A DNA stretch of 64,000 nucleotides from Sanderia malayensis (lineage: Eukaryota > Cnidaria > Scyphozoa > Semaeostomeae > Pelagiidae): assembly GCA_013076295.1 (NCBI GenBank), contig RQOL01000531.1, positions 4,092,001 to 4,156,000 on the forward strand, read 5' to 3'. Made by a program: the position numbers and the translations under genes. Positions 26,180 through 38,194 of this stretch are shown here, piece by piece. A model generated the notes under the pieces. It saw nothing but the letters and a program-made list of their open reading frames with translations, searched no databases and was not told the origin of the DNA. Each line of letters starts with the position of its first letter. The stretch's first letter is position 1.

Positions 26180-27378
26180 CTACACCTTGTATGCTACAAC
26201 TCCGGTTCCGAGGCCCAAAGCCCAGCCTACCACAGCACCAGCAACGGTCCCAACGCCTGGAGCAATGGCCGAGCCAAAAGTGGCCCCCGCAGCTGCACCG
26301 GCGAACGATGAGGCCAGCATTATGTACCTCAGGTCATGCTGGGACCAATATGCGGCAGCAAACGCACAGACAGCCAAAAAGTTGATGCCAACGATAGCCC
26401 AACCGTTTGCAATAACAAATGACGATACCATCGACCAGGCCGAGGCAAGGTACACAGGTACCTGGTGAATGTATTGTTGCAGGTAGACCATTGCCTGTTG
26501 GCTGATTAGATTCATCATGCTTTGCAAGTTGGCTGCTGCCTGTTGACCACAAACAGCAGCAAGTCCTTCTTCCAACGGAAATCCGAAGATTCCCGGGTTG
26601 AAGGATCCTGCATAACGTGGCTGAATGTTGTTTTTGCTACCTTGCATTGCTTTTAGCTGTAACTGGATGTGCGGATCTATCTGCAATTGTTTCAAACATG
26701 CTTCCTCGATGTTTTGACGACTTCTGGTCTTGAGCATGTGTTTTAACATCGCAGGTGTCTCCAAACCAATACTTTTAAAGGTCTCATCAATTTCCTTTTT
26801 GTAAACTTCTGGCGTTGATGTCAGCAATGGCTGTCCAGTTCTTTCAAGATAGGCCCAGTGTTCCCGAAGCTTCTGTTGATACACTGTTTCTTCTTTGCTC
26901 TGGACAAAGTTGCTCTTCTTGCTCAATAAAGGAGTTGCTGTATTCAAGTATAACATAATCAAACTAATGCATTCTATAAGAATATGATTTATAAGAATGT
27001 GGAGGCTCAAAGTTACAAACAATAAAAACATGCGTGTATTCACTGGAAAGGAGGGATTATTTGAGATGGCGTCGGGCTCGTAACCACCAAGTTGGCTTTT
27101 TGACTAAATCTGACTTTATATGTGGGGGCTATAATTCAAAACTTCACGCTTATTCAAGAAGAGGGATTTAATCGAATTATTAGCGTGATCAGACAAACAT
27201 AACCAGGCTTAAACTTTATCGACAGTTTCACTTTATCAGTGAAGTTTTCTGAGCAAACAACCCAAGGGTAACATTCATGTTATGGTAGTTTCAGAATAAA
27301 ACTTCGGGCTCGAAATCTGAATGTTTAAATATCGAGTCCAGAAGGCAATATCAACAAAAAAGAATTACCTGTGGCCAT
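26180..27378 (-). CDS. Unrecognised glycine-rich multi-pass membrane protein
   Basis: I do not recognise this protein. Two exons: 27378-27369 (ATGGCCACAG) and 26937-26180; the split Ala codon closes the frame and gives 255 residues beginning MATATPLLSKKSNF. Residues 15-110 are charged and helical in character (VYQQKLREHWAYLERTGQP, then DETFKSIGLETPAMLKHMLK) and then polar. A glutamine/alanine-rich amphipathic stretch (about 136-162) follows. Hydrophobic segments lie at about 166-200, 208-225 and 229-253. The last two are small-residue rich (FAGAAAGATFGSAIAPG, GTVAGAVVGWALGLGTG), a glycine-zipper pattern that packs helices or oligomerises. There is no cleavable signal peptide. The reading frame is long and intact in codon usage like that of the neighbouring genes, and the tiny first exon is a common animal arrangement. 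An alternative start at 27043 within the intron would add a hydrophobic leader; it is less likely because it needs no splice but ignores the good acceptor at 26938. Confidence 0.75.
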
Positions 27379-29081
27379 GATGTTGCAAAATGAAATTGAA
27401 AACCCTTCTGACAAGATGTATGTATGATTCCAGCGGGATTGAAGAAAAACTCAACAACAAGACAAATATATACCCTCGAGAATTGGGAATTTCCCTTCAG
27501 CTTTGGGGATTACCCGCAATGACTTAGTTCTTGGAATTTCATTTGTCATAAACATCCGTATGGCGGCAAAGATAATCAAAGGTGACTCCTTGAGGTGACT
27601 CGCGACAGATGGCTTTTATTTCACTGTATCACAGAACAACATTTTCCCCACTCGCCAACTTCTACTCGCTTGCGCATGCGCGTCGCGAGTCAAAAAGCAA
27701 ATTTGAAACAACAGGGCCTGAGCTGACTGGATAATACAACACACCGATAAGTCGCTATGTAAAATAACGTGTATTGATCGATTCTCTGCTTATTAACAAC
27801 TGTGCTCTTGTACATGGAGTATAAACCTACTATATTGGCAAAGTACGCATTCGTACATATGGCAAAAATAATAAATAAACAACAAAAAAGAATACACGAA
27901 ATGAGTGCGTGAAAAATGGAACTAGAGTGCATTGGTATTTCTAATTCAAGAGCAAATGGCTCAAACGTGGGTTCAAAAGAATAAATGAAAATTATAAGTC
28001 CTATTCTATAAAATTAAATAATCTATTGTGATTTCTCAAACTAAATTATATAATTTAAAATTTGACGTTTTGCAGTCATCGTTGTGAAGATAATTATGTC
28101 TAGATGAATACTTTAGACATTAAAAGACATGTATGTCCATGTCCATATAAAGTACAGAAAATATACCCAATAATAAAGAAAGTTGATAGATATAATTGGC
28201 CACCTTGAAAATGCAGTTTCAACAATGGAAGCGTGGTTTGATCGTTGTGCTGGTAAACTCTTGGACGAAGGGGAAAACTCTTTAAAAAACGGCAGATGGC
28301 TGTTCGCGAGATTATGTTGCATTCACTTCAGGACAGCGAAAATATAACAAAAACACTGCAGTTCTAAGTTACAAAAATAATAATGCTTGCCTAAATCTTC
28401 GCTTTATACATTAGCATAGAGCTTAACGAGTAATGACCATTTTAAAGTGGAATACAATAATACTACATCAACTTGAAATAAATGTGAACACATTTATCTT
28501 GGCAACATATATCTATATCAGAACACACAAGCGTGCACCAAAAAGCATTCAACCAAAACTGAATCAATCGTCATGGATCTATAAGTCTATTCGCCTATCC
28601 TAAAGGCAACCTTCCAGGCATAAATGATGTGAATATCCATTTGTTAACTAGGCAATCAATAATATGTGGAAAATACCATGCAACATACATAACCACGTTT
28701 GCAATGCTCGATAATGTTAACATCACAAATCTGGGTAGAATCTTGCTACACGGTCATGTTTCAATATTATCTCAAAACAAAATAATACTACTACCTTGCA
28801 TAATAATAACACTACTACTAATAATAATAATAATAAAATAGTAATAATAATAACAATTTGGCTTCCAAAAAATATAAAAGAAAACAAAAAATAAGTAAAT
28901 ATCAATAATAATTATTACTATTGGAATGAAAAACCTGTAGGCATTTGGAGGCGCCTGCAAGAAAACTCGACGTATACGCCATTCAACATCTGGCAGTGTG
29001 TTTTAAAAACAAAATAATATGCTTCTGTATATAATTATTTCATAGTACCGTACCTGACCTCATTCACATGCAAATACAGAA
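27379..29081. other. Intergenic between the membrane-protein gene and adducin
   Basis: No exon recognised. It contains an AAT/ATT microsatellite at about 28795-28850 and AT-rich sequence. It should hold the promoter of the minus-strand gene (just right of 27378) and the 3' end of adducin. Confidence 0.5.
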
Positions 29082-32000
29082 TTATTTTTTAGCATGGAAT
29101 TTCTTCATGAAGGCCTTTTTGAAACTTTTCTGTTTTTTCACTTTCTTCTTGTCATCGTCGCCATGTTCCCCTGTGCCATCCTCGTCATCAGATCGAGTCG
29201 AGCTGTGCTGACTCGCAGGGCTACCAGGAGGCTGAAGGCTGTCAACAAGATGTGGATCGACTTTCACTGGCGACACCTGGGTCTCAGCTGAAAGCAATGA
29301 AAATAGACGTTTAATTTATTAATTTGAATCAATTTAAAATAGGAATCCTGAAAAATGATTGCATATAGCTATCTTCTGATCAACTTGAGACCCTTCTGAA
29401 CTCTCTACCTCGGAATTTCGAAGTTATACTCCGAAAACTCCGTGGAATAACCACAATGACAAGTACCTAATTGCGAATGAGATTTTGTCTATTAAATCTA
29501 ATTTCTAAAACGGGTCAAAATAAAACTCAGAAAGGACCAAATCCTATTAATCTCATCTCTTTGCTTTGCGACCAATCTCATGCTTCTATGTTGCTGCTTT
29601 CCTACTCTTGCATATTTGCACACAGCACTCCCTGTGCATCTCTAACTTCAATTACATAGCCCCCTCAAGCCATACAAAATCCAATAGGGCCTACTATTAG
29701 ACCTACATATCATCCGGGGGGTTGACTCACCGTGCTCTTTCTCCATATCATCATCATGATGCTTTTCAATTGCTGTTTCATCAAACTCTTCTTTCTCGAC
29801 AACAACAAATCCATCATCAACAACTGACTTCAGCGCTGACTCGTTTCCAACGATGACTTGCGTGTCTTCGATAACCTCCTCGTGGCCCTGTGTTACCGTG
29901 ACGACCTTTCTCTTTACTGTCGTCAGCGATTCACCATCCTCTCCTATTGTTTCCGTCGTTTCAGTGACCTCGGTTTGAGTTACGCCGACCTCGTCTTGAG
30001 ATTCCGTGCGAATTATCTCCTGTCTGTTCTCGACAGTCTTGTGCATTTGGTTCTTGTTCATGTCTGTTTTCTCCTGGCAAAATAAAAGCAAATTCAACAA
30101 ATGGATGGTCATTTGAAGCATTTCGCTTAAAACGTCTCAGAAAATATTCATGTACCGTCACGAATACAGTGCTATGGCCTTGGAAATAATAAAGTATACC
30201 CCCTGGTTATTCTTCCAGCACGACGCTTGCGCACATGCAATGATTGTCTTTATCAGTTCGTAAGCTTCGGATGATATTCAAGATAAAGGCCTAGGCCATA
30301 ACTTTATTCTGCAACTTTTGTTCGGACAGAGCCAGGGTTGGGGCTAACATGGGTTCAAAGTTGGGCTGAAGGTCAGGGTTAGGAGAGAATGCGCAAATAT
30401 TTAGCGTGCATGCATGCCAGACTAGAAATTTTATAAGACCCGGTGCTGGAAGAATATCCGCGATGCATAACCTATCCTTTGATCACTTCTGTTGATGTTG
30501 CTCAAAAGGATGGATCTTCAACTAGCGACTACCACAAAGCAGAAATTAGGGACTTTCTATGCTTACATCAAATGATTTGTTTGGTCACTAACTACGTCAT
30601 CTCATGCAAAAACTACAAAAACCTTTACTTACGCTTCAAAGAGCAGGAAAATACTTGGTAGAATTTAGACAGATAACAGAATCAATGTTAAAAAACTAAA
30701 AAATATTAAAAAGATCTGAAAAAACTTAGAAGTTTACCTGTGGCTCTTTTTTGTATTGTGTGCCAAGAACAGGACTGTTGAGCCACTTAATCCTATTTCT
30801 ATACATATTTCCTCTGCCAAAATTGTGATCCGCTTTGAATGGACTAATGTCCGTTTCGTAGTAATAATTATACGGCGTCTTCTTCGTATTCAATCCTGTA
30901 ACATTTGGTGCCACTTGTGAGGTGGGTCTTTTTTCTTTCTTCGTCGATACATAAAGATCGGGGCATTTGTAAGGATATCCAGTGTTGTAGCCCTGGGTTA
31001 AAGAAAGGACTTCCAAAGTTAATACAGTAGCTTAGCACCATAATTATCGAGTTTAGCACCTTAATTAACGAGAAAGAATAATTAAAATGGTACACCGGGA
31101 CCTATAGCTGGTGAAAATACGAACAACATATAATGTTTTATTGAGCCCAGTTGGGGCATTTTGAGGCATTGAAGCTGGATGGCTTTCTCAATAAAAGATC
31201 CTGTAACAAGTTGCATGGCATACGCTATAAAAGCTACACGCATAACAAGCGTTTAGGATAAATTCCGAGCACTGACACCCATAGCAAACAAAAAAAGATC
31301 GCATAAATGAAGCTGTTCAATGTGGAAAGGGTGTGAGAGATAACACAACCGTGAAATAAAAGCAAATTTGCAAACTTGGGAACCTGAGCATCAAGCATCC
31401 TCATCCAGGCTTCAAATTCCAACTCTCCTCTTTTCCAATTGATTTTGCTTTCCTTCATATTGACGGTAGCATCTTCCAAGAGGCTTTGCATTTGATCGAG
31501 GATCTCTTCGTCGTAAATAACGAGGTTTTCAAGGCCAATCGGCATGGCAGCAACCTGTCAAGACAAAGAGACTTGCGTGAGAGCGATAAATTTAAAAATG
31601 AAATAGATTCCTTCCCAGATAAGGATGGAGTCATGAATTCTTGAACAACTGTGGCAAATAATTCTGCATATATTATTGAAGATACAATAGATATCTGCTT
31701 ACCTGCACTTCACAAGCTTTGATAACTTGATACAGAAGACTAAATGCCTCTTCAGGGGTTTCACCAATGCAAACAACTCCATGGTTCCTTAACATCAACA
31801 CCTACCAAAAAGAAAATACAATCTAATTTCACCTAATATTCACCCATTGTATTGGCGGTTGAAAGGGGCATGAGTGTAAGCTATTTCATCGCATGAAGAA
31901 CGCCTATCAGTCAGTGGTTCTTGATAATAGATAGACAGGCGATCGCAGTAAAAGTTGAATCAATTATTCGTCAAGCAATCATTACACTATAGGGATTCAG

Positions 32001-35000
32001 CACCCGGAATAAATTTCATTGAAGAGAGCTTGGTATTACTGGCTGAATGAGAGGCCGAAGGTCGTGGGTTCGAGTCCCACCCAGTCACTATGCCTGGTCA
32101 ATGTGTTGTGGTGGCAGTACAGCATGTTGGACGGCTGGTGGTGAGAGGCCAGCTTTCGGGCAAATAAAACCTTCAATGGATTTCAGCGGCTCCGCCATGA
32201 TGCTCGAGAGTTGGACTGCATCTAATATGTATTCGAAAGTGCTCATGGTAGTGCAAAACCCAAGAGTCTGGGGTGATGCCAAGGATAGGAATCCAAGCGT
32301 ATATACAAGGGTGTGTAAGCGCAAATTTTTATTTTTAATTTTTGAATATTTTTTTTAAATTTACATATTTCTTTTTTATGCTTGATACTTTTATTTTAAT
32401 AACAAAGTAACTTATATGCGGTTAGCAAAGTAAATTTCAATGTAATTTTAATTAAATTCGCTCCTCCGTCGCGCGCAGAGATTGAGAAGAACAGGCATAT
32501 GGTATCGTATAATATGGTCGGTTATGCATAGCATGTTTGCAGTGGGATAAAGTATGGTATGCGCGAATATATATTATGTATGCATGTATGTATTTTGTAT
32601 GCATGTTGAATGTATGTATGTATGTAGCTATGTATGTATGTAAGTATAAAATTAGAGTATGTATGTATGTATGTCGGGTGTGTAACTTGTAGAGTCGATA
32701 AAATAACGATGTTGAGTAGAATAAGTTAAGTTAGATCAAAAGCATCAAGAAAAAGAATTGACGGCACAAACATCATAGGATTTTATAAAATTACAAACCT
32801 TGTTAGTTGGTCCAAGATCATTTGCGATACCCTCCCTAAGCGCTTCATCAAACAGTATTCCACGAAAATCGTGATAAGAGACCTTCCCGACCTGAAAACA
32901 ACATTGAACGGTTTAAAACAAGCTTCAAACAACTTGTCCTAAAAAGGTCCTTGAAAGAGCCATATAAAATCTACTGCTTTGAGGCCTCTACGAGGCGGTG
33001 AAATTTTCGACGGCCCGGCATCTGTTACTTAGGCCATATGTACTTCACATTGAGAAGTCAAGGCACGAATTTTAAGAATATCAATCTTTGGAAGTTTGTT
33101 CTCCTCGCCTAATGTTTCTGGTCAACTGGAGAAGGGGAAAGATATTCACACGTGTACTCAAGCACCACCATACCCAAGGCTTGCAACTCTGAAACAACTA
33201 GGTAATAGAAGTTCGTAAAAGCTTTTATCTCTTCGTGCGGGACCAAAACGAGAGTGTTAAAAGAGAGGGCTAATCTATATATTTCTTACTTCCATATCAA
33301 TATAAATTTAAAGGGTAATTAGTGGTTAAACGCTGGATGATAGTGGATTATTTGCTTCAGGCAAATAATAAGCAAACAATTATCAACAATAATGAGTAGG
33401 ACAGTAGAACATAAAATGTTTTTAAAAATGTGATTATTTTTGCCGACTAATGATGCGAGTTTTATTTCACGTCGCATCTGGTATAAGAATGGGAGGAAGG
33501 CAAACATAGAGGGGGTCTATTTTAAAAATTAACGAAAAGCCTGCATGAGAGGCTAAATAGAGCTTTATCTTACTATAATGTTTATACACTTACCAAGGAA
33601 GCTTCTTGACTGATTCGCAGTAAACCACATTTCATTGCCGATACCTAGAACACAAAGAACCAAATAACTATAAGTCATATAGATATAAATTTATCCAAGA
33701 TCTCTTGTTTTATTATAACATTTATGAAATAGGATTAATGAACCAAGCACGATGTTCTTTTCAATAAGTAGGTTTTTCAAGGCAGTACTCAATTTTTTGG
33801 TAACTTCCCAACTTAAATACTAAACCTTTCTCAGAAATTTCCCAATTTCAGTAATAAAACTTTCTTAAAGCTTTCTTAGCAACAAATAACGAATATTACG
33901 TCACTGAACACGCAACGCTGTGTTGGGAATAATATTTTTTAACATTAATTTAACAACATCGTCAGCGAAGAAAGCAAAACACCTGCATACAAGCTGTCCG
34001 ATCAAATTATTTCAAGCCTTTCGCCATGTTGGCCAGAAGGTTTTGGTCATATTCGTGGATTATGCTTTATAGTTTTCCGATTAAACAAAAACCTATAAAC
34101 GGTATAGACACGCAAGTGCATAAAGAGTGAAATAAATTATTGATGACCTCAACAGCTGAACGTTGGTTCTTTCCAGAGTGTCGCAGAGAGCTTTATTTTA
34201 ACTTGAAACAAGCTCTATACAACCGACACACCCAAATATATAAAGAAACAGTGGCTTTGACACGGTTGCCACAAGGGTAATCGTGTCGTTATAAGAAATT
34301 CAGTGCATTATACTCTGAAATTTGCACAATTGTACTTTGCTGTTGTTTGGAAATTAATAATATCAGCATAATTATTAGATTGTCTTTCTCTGTACCAGAT
34401 AGGCCAGGGTACCTGCACGTAATCGTTTTCTTTTGCGACATTTTGAGTCAAAACTTCCATTGCATCGCATTTCCAGGTTGTCAACATAAACATCGTATTT
34501 TTATCAGAAAGTACTCTTGCCCCCTTGGAAAAGGGGAGCTGCCCCCCTCTGGCATCGATGCTCTGTGCGAATCTTGTTTCAATGTCTGACCTAATGCCCA
34601 GTGTGGGTCAGAGAAACAAGTTGTTATCTTCAATTTAACTGAATAACACATGGCATATTAACACCTCTGACAAAAGACACCCCACATTAGAAGTGAAACC
34701 GCATTTTAAGTACATTTTTCATCACATCATCTACTACCACACTTTCATTGTTTGTAACTGGTATTAACATAACAGTTGTCCAAGTTTTATGGTTTCTGAC
34801 ACAATTAAATAGGAAGTAATTTGGCTCTGAAGGTTTAGCAGGTTGCCAAGGCCAATTTTAGCTACAAATGGCTCTTATTTCAAAAGTATTCAAATTTCGC
34901 CTGCATGGGATGGCACAATAAACAAACTGCTTTGGCTCAACAACATTGACAATTGATAATAATAAAATGAAGAATTAATGTTTTATTCCACTGGTAAATA

Positions 35001-36872
35001 TAAATTCTGTTTACTCAGACTTTGGTTTCAATTAATGGTGACATATTTTGGTGGAAGTGATAAAACTCGAAATATAACTGCTCACAGATAAATCACAAAT
35101 GAGGCAAAATTATGTACTAGTATGTACCCAAGGCATTGTATATTTATTGTTTTCCCACTTGGCATGACACAACTGTAGCGTGGAAACACAAACACGAACA
35201 TAGCAAAGAAAGACCATGCCAAGAACCATTTGAATTTCTTTGAATACGTTGATAATAAAAGAAATTATGATGCTGGGTTCATTTTCGGATATGCGAAATA
35301 TGTAAACAACAAGTAAATATGTCAAATTCTGTTAAAACTGCAGAAATATATGAAATATATTTCACTATATTTAAGAAACAACCACGCCACTGAACGCGAC
35401 AATGGTTTGTTTACTCCGCGAAGCATATATGAAAGACGGGCATATTTTGGCCATTGTTTTGTGAAGAAACTTAACTAGAGGGAGGGGCAAAATAACGAAA
35501 AAGTGCACCTGCTTGATCTGCGGTGAAGATGAACTTCACTTACATTTTAACTGTTAATATTTGGATTATTTTTGCTGTATATCATAGGAATATGGTCATG
35601 AAAATCATGTAGCAGTATCATACGGGAATACGCAAATGTGTGAATGAAAATAAGATGCATGACATACCGCAACAACTGCATTGTGATGAACGTGGATGGC
35701 ACATTTTGCATCTTTTCTTGCTGCGTGAATAACTGAATGCAAAACTAATCCAGCTTTGGGTGCACCAAAACTTGTGCTTCCCGGCTCGATAGTATTTCCA
35801 TCTAAATCTATTTTAACCAGAGAAGATGCTGTAATTTCGTGGTAGAGTAGTCCAAATGGGTTTATCAAATAGTGGTGCTTATCTTCGGAGACCCTTAGCT
35901 GTAAAGGAATTTTTATCAAGGAATTAATGTAAAATATAATAGTGTTTATGGTGGGTTGGAGCCGTAATTCATTGCAGAAGTGCAAAGATAAATGTATACA
36001 CAGGTTAGAAAAAGCAGTACAGGTAATTTCAATACGCAGCTAAAGATCAAAAGCTCCTCGCAATTAAATTGGGTTGTCAACATGTATTGAATGCAATGCG
36101 AAAGGGGAGGAATCAGTGCATGCAAAATATATCGGGTCAGAAAATATATTGCAAGCGATCCAATATAACCATCCAAGAATCCTCAGCGGTTTCGAGTTAA
36201 CCATTGTAAATAAATTTCGTGAAATTCAGTGTCTTGGTATTTCTTCAATGCGGTTAGCAAATTTCGAAGAATCCGAAGTAAATATGAGAATGTTGTGGTC
36301 TGAATTTACTACAACTCTACACGTGACAACTCAATAAGGATAAGCAATGATGGCCTCAAAAACAAATCTATAGAGCAGTCAAAAATCTAGAAATTAAAGG
36401 AAGTATCTGTTACCGAAATATGATTGTATACGCCTTCACCCCATCCAAAATAATCTACCAAACGGTAGACAGCTGCTAGCTTTGCGCGAAGAATTCTCTC
36501 TGTTTTGTTAAAAGACAACGTGTCTGCTCCACGAATATCATTTATAGGAATGATCGCTCTTCCGTTAGATCCTCCACCAGCATTACTCATATGTGGTTGA
36601 AAGTTTGGTAATAAGAAGTCTTGGTAGGTGCGAATACCATTCTGCAGTTTCGGCCCATTAGTTTGTGTACTCTCGACAATGTCTTCAAGCTCCTTGCGAA
36701 GAAGTTCATCACCAAGGACTAGTGAAACACGTTGGCGAAGTTTCAGTCCTCGCACGTCTCGTACAACTTGCTCGGGTCTGCGTACCGAATGATGTCTGGA
36801 CTGACTTTCAGAGATTCTCTTTAGTTTCAAATTTATCATGTTCTTTTTGTGAAAATCTTGGTTTTCGTCCAT
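29082..36872 (-). CDS. Adducin (membrane-skeleton actin-capping protein)
   Basis: Adducin caps fast-growing actin ends and recruits spectrin to them at the cell cortex (known). Exons: 36872-36414, 35898-35668, 33644-33594, about 32892-32800, 31801-31703, 31554-31384, 30992-30738, 30073-29731, 29287-29082. About 635 residues, near the usual 650-730. The start [11 protein letters not shown] is followed by the conserved [18 protein letters not shown]. The class II aldolase-like head (about residues 115-330) includes [45 protein letters not shown] and [20 protein letters not shown]. The neck has [21 protein letters not shown]. The acidic tail ends in the MARCKS-like basic motif [17 protein letters not shown], the calmodulin/PKC-regulated actin-binding site. 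An in-frame ATG at 36962 would add 30 residues without homology. Animal paralogues ADD1/2/3 arose in vertebrates, so no number is given. Confidence 0.93.
32030..32150 (+). mobile_element. tRNA-derived SINE-like segment in an adducin intron
   Basis: GGTTCGAGTCC at 32067-32077 is a consensus polymerase III B box, flanked by GTGGGTTCGAGTCCCACCCA, which forms the T-arm stem of a tRNA. An A-box-like GGCTGAATGAGAGG lies about 25 bases before it. The acceptor stem and the rest do not close into a convincing tRNA, so SINE or tRNA relic. Compare 6265-6530 with GTGGGTTCAATCCCCAGCCA. Confidence 0.55.
32572..32690. repeat. TATG/TGTA microsatellite
   Basis: Interrupted runs of ATGTATGTATG over about 115 bases within an adducin intron. 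Simple repeat. Confidence 0.85.
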
Positions 36873-38194
36873 GTTGATATGTAATGATGTATTGTATATC
36901 TGGTCGAAGCAAATTTTCTGCTGAACGCAAGCTGCAGCACACAGACAGGTTTTAGGACACACCTAAATTATTTGCTCAAAGCCAGTCACAAACAACAGCT
37001 TATGTGCCCGGGCACCTAACTATTGTCTACATCAGCCAATAACAAACTTCGTGCATTGTTTAAAAGTATCACGTGGTCGTGCCACTTCTCTGAAACCATA
37101 ACAATACATCAGTATTGTTTATGGCTGACATGTGTAATTTGTAATGTTTTAATGTCTAGTTCTGTTTATGATAAGTGTTAGGGCGAATGGCTGTAACTTT
37201 CCTTTGTCTCAATTCAGATTCAATGAGCTAACTCGATTGGGTATTAAAAGAGATTTTATTTCTTTATTCAATGCTTGCACTATTTTATTTGATCATTTCC
37301 GCTACGGACAAGATCGAGAAAAGATTTAATTAACCAGTGATAAATATAAGTGTAGCGTGTAAATAACATGAATTCGCATATTTATAAATAGGCATAATTT
37401 TTGCTTATTTGTTTCTTGATTTCTATCTGCTCATTTTTTCTCTTGTTTATAAGAGTTCCGAGATTTGATGCGATCAAAAACGAAAGCATGAATGTGTAGA
37501 TATTCAAACTCTCACTCTTGGGGATTTCTTAGCTTAGCGACGTAAATTGAAGAGTTTTACGTCACCGAATATTCGCATATGCTGTGAAACTGTTGATAGA
37601 TACTGTATATTTATAGTCACAACATTAAGTACTTCATGCTTGTGTGGTAAATTCTCCTTAAAAATTTTTAAACTCTTCAGGTTTCAAAGTTCCAGTATAT
37701 TCCTTAACATGGATAATTCTTTGAAGAAATTGAGTGCACGCTTTTTATTTTATATGCGAAAGTTTTTCAGCCCAGCCTTCAAACTTTTCATTAAAAAAAT
37801 TGAATTTTGGAAAGAGAAATTTTAACTGGCTCACTTTCACTTTTTTCTTTGGAAGCAATACATGGAAGGTTTTTATTTATACGAAATATGATAAATACAA
37901 AAGCCTTGATATTTCATTTTCGAGATTTCACTTGAAAGCAAAAGCCTTACCAAATATCTTCCGATTTGCCCAGGGCTCGCAAGCCGGAAGACGATTACAT
38001 CACAGTATACCTGCTGAAATCAATTTCCAGTCACGCAGATTGAAACAACATTGGCGTATGCAGGACAGATAAATCTTTGCATCTTTTTTGCTTCATACAT
38101 TTGCTGATTTACCAAATACAACCCGTGTAAAAGGAGTAAGATAATTCATAACTATCGTGATAAAGGATAGAAAGAAATTGGTTCACAATTGAAG
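36873..38194. other. Divergent intergenic region between adducin and the BPI-like gene
   Basis: About 1.3 kb between two start codons that face away from each other, so it should carry both promoters. Short ORFs inside have no recognisable domains. No clear TATA box or CpG-rich block can be assigned by eye. Confidence 0.55.

Noticed and set aside
32067..32077. Intact tRNA gene in the adducin intron
   Set aside because: The T arm and B box are perfect but the acceptor and D arms do not pair convincingly, so it was listed as SINE-like.
35605..36176. Overlapping minus ORFs around the second adducin exon
   Set aside because: Read-through of the adducin exon 35898-35668 into introns; the outer parts have no similarity to adducin.
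37547..38072. Two overlapping plus ORFs upstream of the BPI-like gene
   Set aside because: Composition is low-complexity F/K/S and there is no signal of a domain; the BPI-like protein has its own signal peptide starting at 38195.
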